In this document: in pieces, positions 58,015-64,000 of the stretch
Position numbering within the stretch: the first letter of the stretch is position 1
Layout: the number at the start of each line of letters is the position of its first letter
Assembly (NCBI RefSeq): GCF_001557535.2
Contig: NZ_CP014306.1
Location: 1,984,001 to 2,048,000 of the forward strand
Direction: 5' to 3'
Origin: Burkholderia sp. PAMC 26561
GTDB taxonomy: Bacteria; Pseudomonadota; Gammaproteobacteria; Burkholderiales; Burkholderiaceae
DNA: 64,000 bases
The notes under the pieces: generated by a model
Database searches by the model: none
What the model was told of the DNA's origin: nothing
Seen by the model: only the letters and a program-made list of their open reading frames with translations
Made by a program: the position numbers and the translations under genes

Positions 58015-59211
58015 TTGCTGAATTCATCGCTTGAATTTCTCGCCAACGGTTTGCTGGACCTTACGTGGTGGCAAATCCTGTTGTTCACTCTCGTGATGAC
58101 GCACATCACGATCATCGGCGTGACCGTCTACCTGCATCGCTGCCAGGCGCATCGCGCGCTGGAGCTGCATCCGGCCGTCAGTCACTTCTTCCGTTTCTGG
58201 CTGTGGATGACCACCGGCATGCTGACCGGCCAATGGGCCGCGATTCATCGCAAGCACCACGCCAAGTGCGAGACCGAAGAAGATCCGCACAGCCCGCAAA
58301 CGCGCGGCATCTGGAAAGTCCTGCTCGAAGGCGCCGAGCTTTATCGTTCGGAAGCCAAGAACGAGGAAACCATGCGCAAGTTCAGTCACGGCACGCCGAA
58401 CGACTGGATGGAACGCAATGTCTACACGCGCTACCCGATTCTCGGCATCAGCATCATGATGGTGGTCGACGTTGCGCTCTTCGGCATCGTGGGTCTTTCG
58501 GTCTGGGCCGTGCAGATGATCTGGATTCCGTTCTGGGCCGCCGGCGTGGTCAACGGTCTTGCTCACTGGTGGGGTTATCGCAACTTCAACTCGTCGGACG
58601 CCAGCACGAACATCTTTCCGCTCGGCATCCTGATCGGCGGCGAAGAACTGCACAACAATCACCACACGTACGCCACGTCGGCGAAGCTGTCGAACAAGTG
58701 GTACGAATTCGACATTGGCTGGATGTATATCCGCATCATGTCGGCGTTCAAGCTGGCCAAGGTCAAGAAGATCGCGCCCACGCCGCGTTTGTCGGCATCG
58801 AAGCCCGTGCTCGATCACGACACGCTGCAAGCCGTCTTGTCGAACCGCTACGAAGTGATGGCGCGTTACGGCAAGGCCATGAAGCGTGCGTATCGTCAGG
58901 AATTGTCGAAACTGAAGGACGGCGGTTCCACCGATAAATACCAGTTGATGCGCGGTGCACGCAAATGGGCGCACAAGGAAGAAGCCGGTCTCGACGAGCC
59001 GCAACGCCAGCAACTGCCGGCGCTGTTCTCGGACAACCACAAGCTGCGCACCTACATTGAGTTGCGCCAGGATCTGGCTGCCATGTGGGACCGTTCCAAT
59101 GCGTCGCGCGAACAACTGCTCGCGCAATTGCAGGACTGGTGTCATCGGGCGGAGCAGAGCGGCATCAAGGCGCTGCAGGATTTCGCATCGCGCCTGCGCC
59201 GGTACGCCTGA
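58015..59211 (+). CDS. Membrane fatty-acid desaturase (delta-9, acyl-lipid or acyl-CoA type)
   Basis: A 398-residue integral-membrane diiron desaturase. Histidine boxes HRCQAH (41-46), HRKHH (78-82) and HNNHH in ELHNNHHTYATSAK are complete. The four membrane helices lie in the first 200 residues; the C-terminal 160 residues form a helical, charged extension with the QELSKLKDGGSTD segment. It introduces a double bond into saturated acyl chains and so tunes membrane fluidity. It starts with TTG at 58015 after TAGGTAAATTGCC. Terminator at 59287 follows. Confidence 0.93.
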   Translation: MLNSSLEFLANGLLDLTWWQILLFTLVMTHITIIGVTVYLHRCQAHRALELHPAVSHFFRFWLWMTTGMLTGQWAAIHRKHHAKCETEEDPHSPQTRGIWKVLLEGAELYRSEAKNEETMRKFSHGTPNDWMERNVYTRYPILGISIMMVVDVALFGIVGLSVWAVQMIWIPFWAAGVVNGLAHWWGYRNFNSSDASTNIFPLGILIGGEELHNNHHTYATSAKLSNKWYEFDIGWMYIRIMSAFKLAKVKKIAPTPRLSASKPVLDHDTLQAVLSNRYEVMARYGKAMKRAYRQELSKLKDGGSTDKYQLMRGARKWAHKEEAGLDEPQRQQLPALFSDNHKLRTYIELRQDLAAMWDRSNASREQLLAQLQDWCHRAEQSGIKALQDFASRLRRYA

Positions 59212-59286
59212 CGAGCGGTCTGAACCACGACCTGAAACGCAGAAACCTTCGTCACTGATATCCGCTAAAATTTCGTGACGTTACGA

Positions 59287-59308
59287 GACCCCGCTCTGGC
59301 GGGGTTTT
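59287..59308 (+). terminator. Rho-independent terminator of the desaturase gene
   Basis: ACCCCGC and GCGGGGT around TCTG, followed by TTTT. It lies before the nadA start. Confidence 0.85.
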
Positions 59309-59365
59309 GTCGTTTTGGAACGGCAACATGCGCGCCGTTTTTACGAGATTGGAGACAGGCAAGCG

Positions 59366-60496
59366 ATGGAACAGGCGATAAAAAGCGTCGAGTACGACCT
59401 GCCGCAAGGGTTGACGTGCGGCATCGGCCAAGCATGGGCGAAAGTGCCTGATGCGCCGTCGCAGGAAGAGAGGCGCGAGTTGAAGGAGCGCATTCGCGCG
59501 TTGCTCGTGCGCGAGAAAGCGGTGTTGGTCGCACATTATTATGTCGATGCCGAGCTGCAAGAGCTCGCCGATGAAACCGGCGGTTGTGTAGCGGATTCGC
59601 TAGAGATGGCGCGCTTCGGGCGCGACCACGCAGCGCAAACGCTGGTTGTGGCCGGCGTGCGTTTCATGGGCGAGACGGCGAAGATTCTCAGCCCTGGAAA
59701 GCGCGTGCTGATGCCCGATCTGGACGCCACGTGTTCGCTGGACCTCGGTTGTCCCGCCGACGAATTCTCGGCTTTCTGCGATGCACATCCCGACCGCACG
59801 GTCGTCGTGTACGCGAATACCAGCGCGGCTGTGAAGGCGCGGGCGGACTGGATGGTGACATCGTCGATCGGGTTGGAAATCGTCGCCGACCTGCACGCGC
59901 GTGGCGAGAAAATCCTCTGGGCGCCGGACCGGCATCTGGGCTCGTACATCCAGAAGAAAACCGGCGCCGACATGCTGCTGTGGCAAGGCTCGTGTCTCGT
60001 GCACGATGAGTTCAAGGGCGTCGAACTCGATCTGCTGCGGGCCGAATATCCCGATGCAAAAATCCTCGTTCATCCGGAATCGCCGGAAGGCGTGGTTGCG
60101 TTGGCGGACGTGGTGGGGTCGACCACGCAATTGATCGATGCCGCCGTGAAGCTCGACGCGAAGCGTTTCATTGTTGCGACCGATCTCGGGATTCTGCACA
60201 AGATGCGGCTTGCGGCGCCGGGCAAGGAGTTCATCGAAGCGCCGACCGCCGGCAATAGCGCGAGCTGCAAGAGTTGCGCGCATTGCCCCTGGATGGCCAT
60301 GAACGGGCTGACCAATCTCGCCGCGGTGCTGGAGCGCGGCAACAACGAGATTTTCGTGGATCGTGCGACCGGTGAACGGGCGCGTGTTCCTATCGACCGG
60401 ATGCTCGACTTCGCAGCGCGTCACAAGAAGCGTGTGCAGGCGAGCGGCGATCTGGCGAAGGATGGTTCGTTGTTTTCAAACGTTGGAGCGGCGTGA
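59366..60496 (+). CDS. nadA: Quinolinate synthase
   Basis: A 376-residue [4Fe-4S] enzyme that makes quinolinate from iminoaspartate and dihydroxyacetone phosphate. The cysteines of the cluster are in [20 protein letters not shown] and the C-terminal [17 protein letters not shown] 59366 was chosen because GGAGAC lies 10 bases upstream and it starts [11 protein letters not shown]; the longer reading from 59315 is unlikely. nadC begins on the base after its stop. The nadB partner is not in the window. Confidence 0.97.
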   Translation: MEQAIKSVEYDLPQGLTCGIGQAWAKVPDAPSQEERRELKERIRALLVREKAVLVAHYYVDAELQELADETGGCVADSLEMARFGRDHAAQTLVVAGVRFMGETAKILSPGKRVLMPDLDATCSLDLGCPADEFSAFCDAHPDRTVVVYANTSAAVKARADWMVTSSIGLEIVADLHARGEKILWAPDRHLGSYIQKKTGADMLLWQGSCLVHDEFKGVELDLLRAEYPDAKILVHPESPEGVVALADVVGSTTQLIDAAVKLDAKRFIVATDLGILHKMRLAAPGKEFIEAPTAGNSASCKSCAHCPWMAMNGLTNLAAVLERGNNEIFVDRATGERARVPIDRMLDFAARHKKRVQASGDLAKDGSLFSNVGAA

Positions 60497-61384
60497 ATGA
60501 CTTCTGCCAGTCAGTTGGTTTCCCCTTTATTCGATGAAATCCGTGCGCAATACGGCGCAGCCTTCGACCAGGCGCTTGCACGCAACGTGACCGATGCGCT
60601 TGCCGAAGATATCGGCGATGGCGACCGCACCGGGCTTCTGGTCCCGGCGAAGACAGAAAGGACAGCGCGGATCATCGTTCGCGAGGAAGCGGTGCTTTGC
60701 GGCGTGCCCTGGTTCGAGGGCGTGATGCGGCGCGTGGATGAATCGATTCGCGTTGAATGGCTTTATCAGGAAGGCGCGCGGATGCGTGCTGATTCGCCTG
60801 TTGTGTTGCTGCGCGGCCCGGCGCGTGCGCTGCTCACCGCGGAGCGCAATGCGTTGAATTTCCTGCAGTTGCTCTCGGGCGTGGCGAGCGCGACGCGGCG
60901 CTTTGTTGACGCAATAGACGGCACGCGCGCGCAAATCCTCGATACCCGCAAAACGCTGCCCGGCCTGCGTCTCGCGCAGAAGTACGCGGTCCGTGTCGGC
61001 GGCGGCGCGAACCAGCGGCTCGCACTTTATGACGGCATCCTGATCAAGGAAAACCACATTGCCGCCGCCGGCGGCGTAGGCGCGGCAATGGATTCGGCGC
61101 TCGCGCTGGATGCCGGCGTGCCCATCCAGATCGAAGTCGAAACGCTGGAGCAGCTCGAGACCGCGCTCGCGCATCGGGCGGAATCCGTTTTGCTCGACAA
61201 CTTCAGCTTCGACGCCATGCGCGACGCTGTCGGCCTGACGGCCGGACGTGCAGTGCTGGAGGTATCGGGCGGCGTGAACTTCGATAGCGTGCGCACGATT
61301 GCGGAGACCGGCGTGGACCGGATTTCAATTGGCGCATTGACGAAGGATGTGCGCGCCACGGATTATTCGATGCGTCTGGAATAA
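60497..61384 (+). CDS. nadC: Nicotinate-nucleotide pyrophosphorylase (quinolinate phosphoribosyltransferase)
   Basis: A 295-residue enzyme converting quinolinate and PRPP to nicotinate mononucleotide. Landmarks are TRKTLPGLRLAQKYAVRVGGGANQR, DGILIKENHIAAAGG and EVSGGVNFDSVRTIAETGVDRISIGALTKD. Directly adjoins nadA and shares its transcript; followed by a strong terminator. Confidence 0.97.
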   Translation: MTSASQLVSPLFDEIRAQYGAAFDQALARNVTDALAEDIGDGDRTGLLVPAKTERTARIIVREEAVLCGVPWFEGVMRRVDESIRVEWLYQEGARMRADSPVVLLRGPARALLTAERNALNFLQLLSGVASATRRFVDAIDGTRAQILDTRKTLPGLRLAQKYAVRVGGGANQRLALYDGILIKENHIAAAGGVGAAMDSALALDAGVPIQIEVETLEQLETALAHRAESVLLDNFSFDAMRDAVGLTAGRAVLEVSGGVNFDSVRTIAETGVDRISIGALTKDVRATDYSMRLE

Positions 61385-61400
61385 CGCGTTGAGTCCACGA

Positions 61401-61437
61401 CGATCATGGCGTGCAACGCGCCATGATCGAGGTTTTT
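61401..61437 (+). terminator. Rho-independent terminator of nadAC
   Basis: CGATCATGGCG (61401-61411) and CGCCATGATCG (61419-61429) form a perfect 11-bp stem followed by AGG and TTTTT. Confidence 0.88.
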
Positions 61438-61459
61438 CCCTGCATCTCGCACAATGTCG

Positions 61460-61469
61460 TGTCTAGACA
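61460..61469 (+). promoter_or_regulatory. Distal GntR/HutC-type operator candidate
   Basis: TGTCTAGACA is a perfect palindrome containing GTNTANAC, the operator pattern described for the HutC branch of the GntR family. It shares TGTCTA-N-ACAA with the proximal site 174 bases downstream. Confidence 0.5.
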
Positions 61470-61633
61470 ACTTTGCGACGTTCCCCCCGAAGTGCGCTGT
61501 TTTTCCGCCGAATTCATTCCGTTAATCCCCGTAACTTCCGCGTAAGCCTTGTCCGTCAAGCCGCTCGGTATTTTCCCTAGGTTTTCGCGCCCGCGAACAA
61601 AAACCGTTGCCAGTCCTTTTTGTTCAATGCATG

Positions 61634-61647
61634 CTTGTCTATACAAG
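61634..61647 (+). promoter_or_regulatory. Proximal GntR/HutC-type operator candidate
   Basis: CTTGTCTATACAAG is a near-perfect dyad that contains GTNTANAC and resembles known HutC sites. It lies 53 bases before the binding-protein start. Confidence 0.6.
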
Positions 61648-61699
61648 TTGGCGATTCGCCAATCGGTCAATCACTCATTTTCGGAAAAGTGGCTCAACT

Positions 61700-62566
61700 A
61701 TGACAGGCAAAATAAACTTGCTGGCTCGACTGGCGGCATCGGTGGCCGTTGGTGTTATCGCGCTCGGCGCCGCCAATGCGCAGGCGAAGGACTGGAAAAC
61801 CGTCACGATCGCCACCGAAGGCGCGTACGAACCGTGGAACCTCACGCTGCCCGGCGGCAAACTCGGCGGGTTCGAGCCGGAGCTCATCCAGAACGTGTGC
61901 GATCGCATCAAGATCCAGTGCAAGCTCGTGACGCAGGACTGGGACGGCATGATCGCCGGGCTGCAAGCGGGCAAGTTCGACGTGCTCATGGACGCGATCT
62001 CGGTTACGCCTGAGCGCGAAAAGATCATCGCTTTTTCCCGGCCTTACGCATCCACGCCGGCCGCGTTCGTTGCTTCCGGTGACGCGCCTGCTGCGCTTGC
62101 GAAGCAGCCCGGTGCCGGGCAAATCGTGAAACTCACGGGCGACGCAGCCCACGACAAAACCACCGTCGATGCATTGCGCGTGGCGCTGAAGGGCAAGACC
62201 ATCGGCATTCAGTCGGGCACGGTGTACACGAAGTTCATCGATACGAACTTCAAGGACGTTGCCACCATCCGCGAGTACAAAACCGCGCCGGAGCATGACC
62301 TGGATCTGGTGGCAGGCCGCATCGATGTCGCCTTCGACGACAGCACCTACTGGGCATCGGCGTTCGCCAAGCCGGAAAACAAGGGCCTGGCCTTCACGGG
62401 ACCGAAGATCTCGGGACCAGTCTGGGGTCCGGGCGAAGCGCTCGCATTCCGCCAGTCTGACAAGGACCTGAAGGCCAAGTTCGACGAAGGCATCGCCGCG
62501 GCGCTCGCCGACGGCACCGTCAAGCGTCTTTCCATGAAGTGGATGAAGGTCGACGCCACGCCTTGA
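61700..62566 (+). CDS. Basic/polar amino-acid ABC transporter substrate-binding protein
   Basis: A 288-residue periplasmic binding protein (SBP_bac_3, HisJ/ArgT/OccT type). The signal peptide MTGKINLLARLAASVAVGVIALGAANAQA is followed by the family core TIATEGAYEPWNLT, VTQDWDGMIAGLQAGKFDVLMDAISVTPEREK and DLVAGRIDVAFDDSTYWA. It captures histidine, lysine, arginine, ornithine or an opine. The operator sites upstream favour histidine. Permease genes follow after 57 bases. Confidence 0.92.
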   Translation: MTGKINLLARLAASVAVGVIALGAANAQAKDWKTVTIATEGAYEPWNLTLPGGKLGGFEPELIQNVCDRIKIQCKLVTQDWDGMIAGLQAGKFDVLMDAISVTPEREKIIAFSRPYASTPAAFVASGDAPAALAKQPGAGQIVKLTGDAAHDKTTVDALRVALKGKTIGIQSGTVYTKFIDTNFKDVATIREYKTAPEHDLDLVAGRIDVAFDDSTYWASAFAKPENKGLAFTGPKISGPVWGPGEALAFRQSDKDLKAKFDEGIAAALADGTVKRLSMKWMKVDATP

Positions 62567-62623
62567 TTTGATCGCTGCCTGATCAACGCCCCCAGGACGA
62601 TGCAACACCGCAGGAGATAAAAG

Positions 62624-63346
62624 ATGAATCTGGTTCAACTACTCGGCTTCGGCGAGCAAGGGTGGGGCGGCGCGTTGCTGGTCGCGCTGCTCATGACCGT
62701 GCTTCTGACCATCGCCGCGCTGGCCGTGGGCGCTGTGTTCGGCGCGATGGTCGCGTCCGCGAAACTGTCGCGCAGCCGCACGCTGAGGGTTATCGGCGAT
62801 GCGTACACCACGCTCTTTCGCGGCATTCCCGAACTGCTGATCATCTATCTCTTTTACTTCGGCGGTTCTTCGGTGGTCACCGCCGTCGGGCAGTTTTTTG
62901 GCGCCGATGGATTTATCGGTGTGCCGCCGTTTGTGGTCGGCGCGCTCGCCATCGGGCTGATTTCGGGCTCCTATCAGGCGGAGGTTTACCGCTCGGCGGT
63001 GCTGGCCGTGTCCCGTGGCGAGATCGAGGCGGCGCGCGCCATTGGCATGTCCACGCCGACGCTGTGGCGGCGCGTGCTGATCCCGCAAGTCGTGCGTTTT
63101 GCGCTGCCGGGGATCGGCAACGTGTGGCAGTTGAGCCTGAAGGATTCGGCGTTGATCGCGGTGACGGGGCTCGCCGAACTGATGCGCACGAGCCAGGTCG
63201 CGGCCGGATCGACGCATCAGTACTTCACGTTCTATGTGGTCGGCGGGGCGCTTTACCTGATCCTCACGAGCCTGTCGAACCGTGTCTTCGATCGCGCTGA
63301 AGCGCGCATCGGCCGGTCGTTTCGCAGCACGCTTGCGCGCCATTAA
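62624..63346 (+). CDS. Amino-acid ABC transporter permease (HisQ/OccQ type)
   Basis: A 240-residue membrane permease with about five helices and the EAA-loop GEIEAARAIGMSTPTLWRRVLIPQ typical of HisQ. FRGIPELLIIYLFYFGG and YTTLFRG are the early signatures. It pairs with the next gene. ATG 62624 follows CAGGAGATAAAAG. Confidence 0.94.
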   Translation: MNLVQLLGFGEQGWGGALLVALLMTVLLTIAALAVGAVFGAMVASAKLSRSRTLRVIGDAYTTLFRGIPELLIIYLFYFGGSSVVTAVGQFFGADGFIGVPPFVVGALAIGLISGSYQAEVYRSAVLAVSRGEIEAARAIGMSTPTLWRRVLIPQVVRFALPGIGNVWQLSLKDSALIAVTGLAELMRTSQVAAGSTHQYFTFYVVGGALYLILTSLSNRVFDRAEARIGRSFRSTLARH

Positions 63347-63372
63347 GACGAACGTCCCAAGAGAATCCGACC

Positions 63373-64000
63373 ATGAACATCGATTTCGAATTTCTCGGCG
63401 ATACGTTGTCGAAACTCCTCGCCGCCGTGCCGACCACACTCGGGCTTTTCTTCGCCTCGCTGATTGTGGGTGGCCTGCTTTCGCTCGTGATCGTCTCAAT
63501 GCGCGTCAGCCCCAACTGGGCGATAAACAGGTTCGCGCGCGCGTACATCCTGGTGTTTCGCGGCTCGCCGCTCCTGATCCAGATGTTCCTTGTTTATTAC
63601 GGGCTGGGGCAATTTCCCGCGGTCCGCGCGAGCATCGTCTGGCCTGTGCTTCGCGAGCCTTATGCGTGCGCGATTCTTTCGCTGGCGTTGTGCACCGCAG
63701 GTTATACCGCCGAGATCATCCGTGGCGGTCTGCAGTCCGTGCCGCATGGCCAGATTGAAGCGGCGCTCGCATGCGGCATGTCGCGCTGGACGGTGCTGCG
63801 CCGGATCATCGCACCGATCACGCTGCGCTATGCGCTGCCTGCGTATTCCACCGAAGCCGTGCTGCTTGTCAAATCGACGGCACTCGCAAGTCTCGTCACC
63901 GTCTGGGACGTGACCGGCGTCGCGCAGCAGATCATCCAGCGAACCTACCGGACCATGGAAGTCTTCATCTGCGCCGCGGCCATTTATCTCGTGCTGAATT
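63373..64000 (+). CDS. Amino-acid ABC transporter permease (HisM/OccM type), cut by the window edge
   Basis: The reading frame from ATG 63373 stays open for 209 codons to the window end. It carries VFRGSPLLIQMFLVYYGLGQFP and the EAA loop GQIEAALACGMSRWTVLRRII, typical of HisM/OccM. It begins 26 bases after the previous permease, with GAGAATCCGACC upstream. The ATPase (HisP type) is expected beyond the edge. Confidence 0.93.
   Translation, partial: MNIDFEFLGDTLSKLLAAVPTTLGLFFASLIVGGLLSLVIVSMRVSPNWAINRFARAYILVFRGSPLLIQMFLVYYGLGQFPAVRASIVWPVLREPYACAILSLALCTAGYTAEIIRGGLQSVPHGQIEAALACGMSRWTVLRRIIAPITLRYALPAYSTEAVLLVKSTALASLVTVWDVTGVAQQIIQRTYRTMEVFICAAAIYLVLN

Larger units (their letters stand above)
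61385..61699. other. Regulatory region between nadC and the basic amino-acid transporter
   Basis: This 315-base gap contains the nadC terminator (61401-61437) and two GTNTANAC sites (61460-61469 and 61634-61647) ahead of the transporter. A longer frame from 61607 that would extend the binding protein lacks a signal sequence and was rejected. Confidence 0.7.

Overview
The window is high-GC DNA from a beta-proteobacterium of the family Burkholderiaceae. A Caballeronia or Paraburkholderia-type genome is my inference from protein sequences, gene order (clpS-clpA, ribF-ileS-lspA-coaBC-dut, nadA-nadC) and codon use; no rRNA or other definitive marker is present. Coding density is high. I see no insertion sequence, prophage, CRISPR array, rRNA or tRNA. 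About 55 genes are supported.

Layout. (1) 1-6300: sugar-alcohol catabolism. The tail of an ABC permease, a HAD phosphatase and an ABC ATPase on + face a - strand set made of a SorC regulator, xylulokinase and a mannitol-type dehydrogenase; a large dyad precedes the dehydrogenase. (2) 6548-10740: a frameshifted, degenerate EAL-domain gene, homogentisate dioxygenase hmgA behind a tandem operator-like repeat, an MFS exporter and a small secreted protein. (3) 10732-16722: a four-gene ATGA-coupled DNA repair operon (exonuclease, ATP-dependent ligase, Lhr-type helicase, PdeM phosphoesterase). (4) 16943-24446: a D-lactate dehydrogenase-like enzyme with a LysR regulator, divergent from two tandem AspT-family exchangers across an AT-rich 606-bp gap; then an aldo/keto reductase and a Rap1a/Tai-like secreted protein. 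(5) 24524-30181: a peptide/opine-type ABC transporter with both ATPases fused. (6) 30365-36721: cupin, a second-type EF-G gene outside any ribosomal operon, DUF192 protein, Lys/His-rich secreted peptide, rluE-like pseudouridine synthase, icd. (7) 36863-41789: cold-shock protein, clpS-clpA, amino-acid permease. (8) 41831-48390: a DeoR-controlled operon of a ribose-type ABC transporter, a PfkB sugar kinase and a GatZ-family protein without GatY, best read as a D-tagatose import, phosphorylation and C4-epimerisation pathway. (9) 48412-55617: a - strand housekeeping run ribF, ileS, lspA, coaBC, flavin oxidoreductase, dut. (10) 55786-61384: purN-rsmB, a fatty-acid desaturase, nadA-nadC. (11) 61385-64000: a basic amino-acid ABC transporter preceded by two sites matching the GntR/HutC operator pattern; its last gene runs off the window.

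The most useful non-coding observations are candidate operators lying next to regulators or transport genes: a 14-bp inverted repeat wrapped around the -10 of the deoR-type operon, a 14-bp arm dyad before the mannitol dehydrogenase, a tandem 17-bp repeat before hmgA, a palindrome before the AspT pair, and two GTNTANAC sites before the basic amino-acid transporter. Nothing here is clearly a wholly new system. The best candidates for second looks are the GatY-less tagatose operon, the LDH/LysR/double-AspT cluster and the frameshifted EAL gene.
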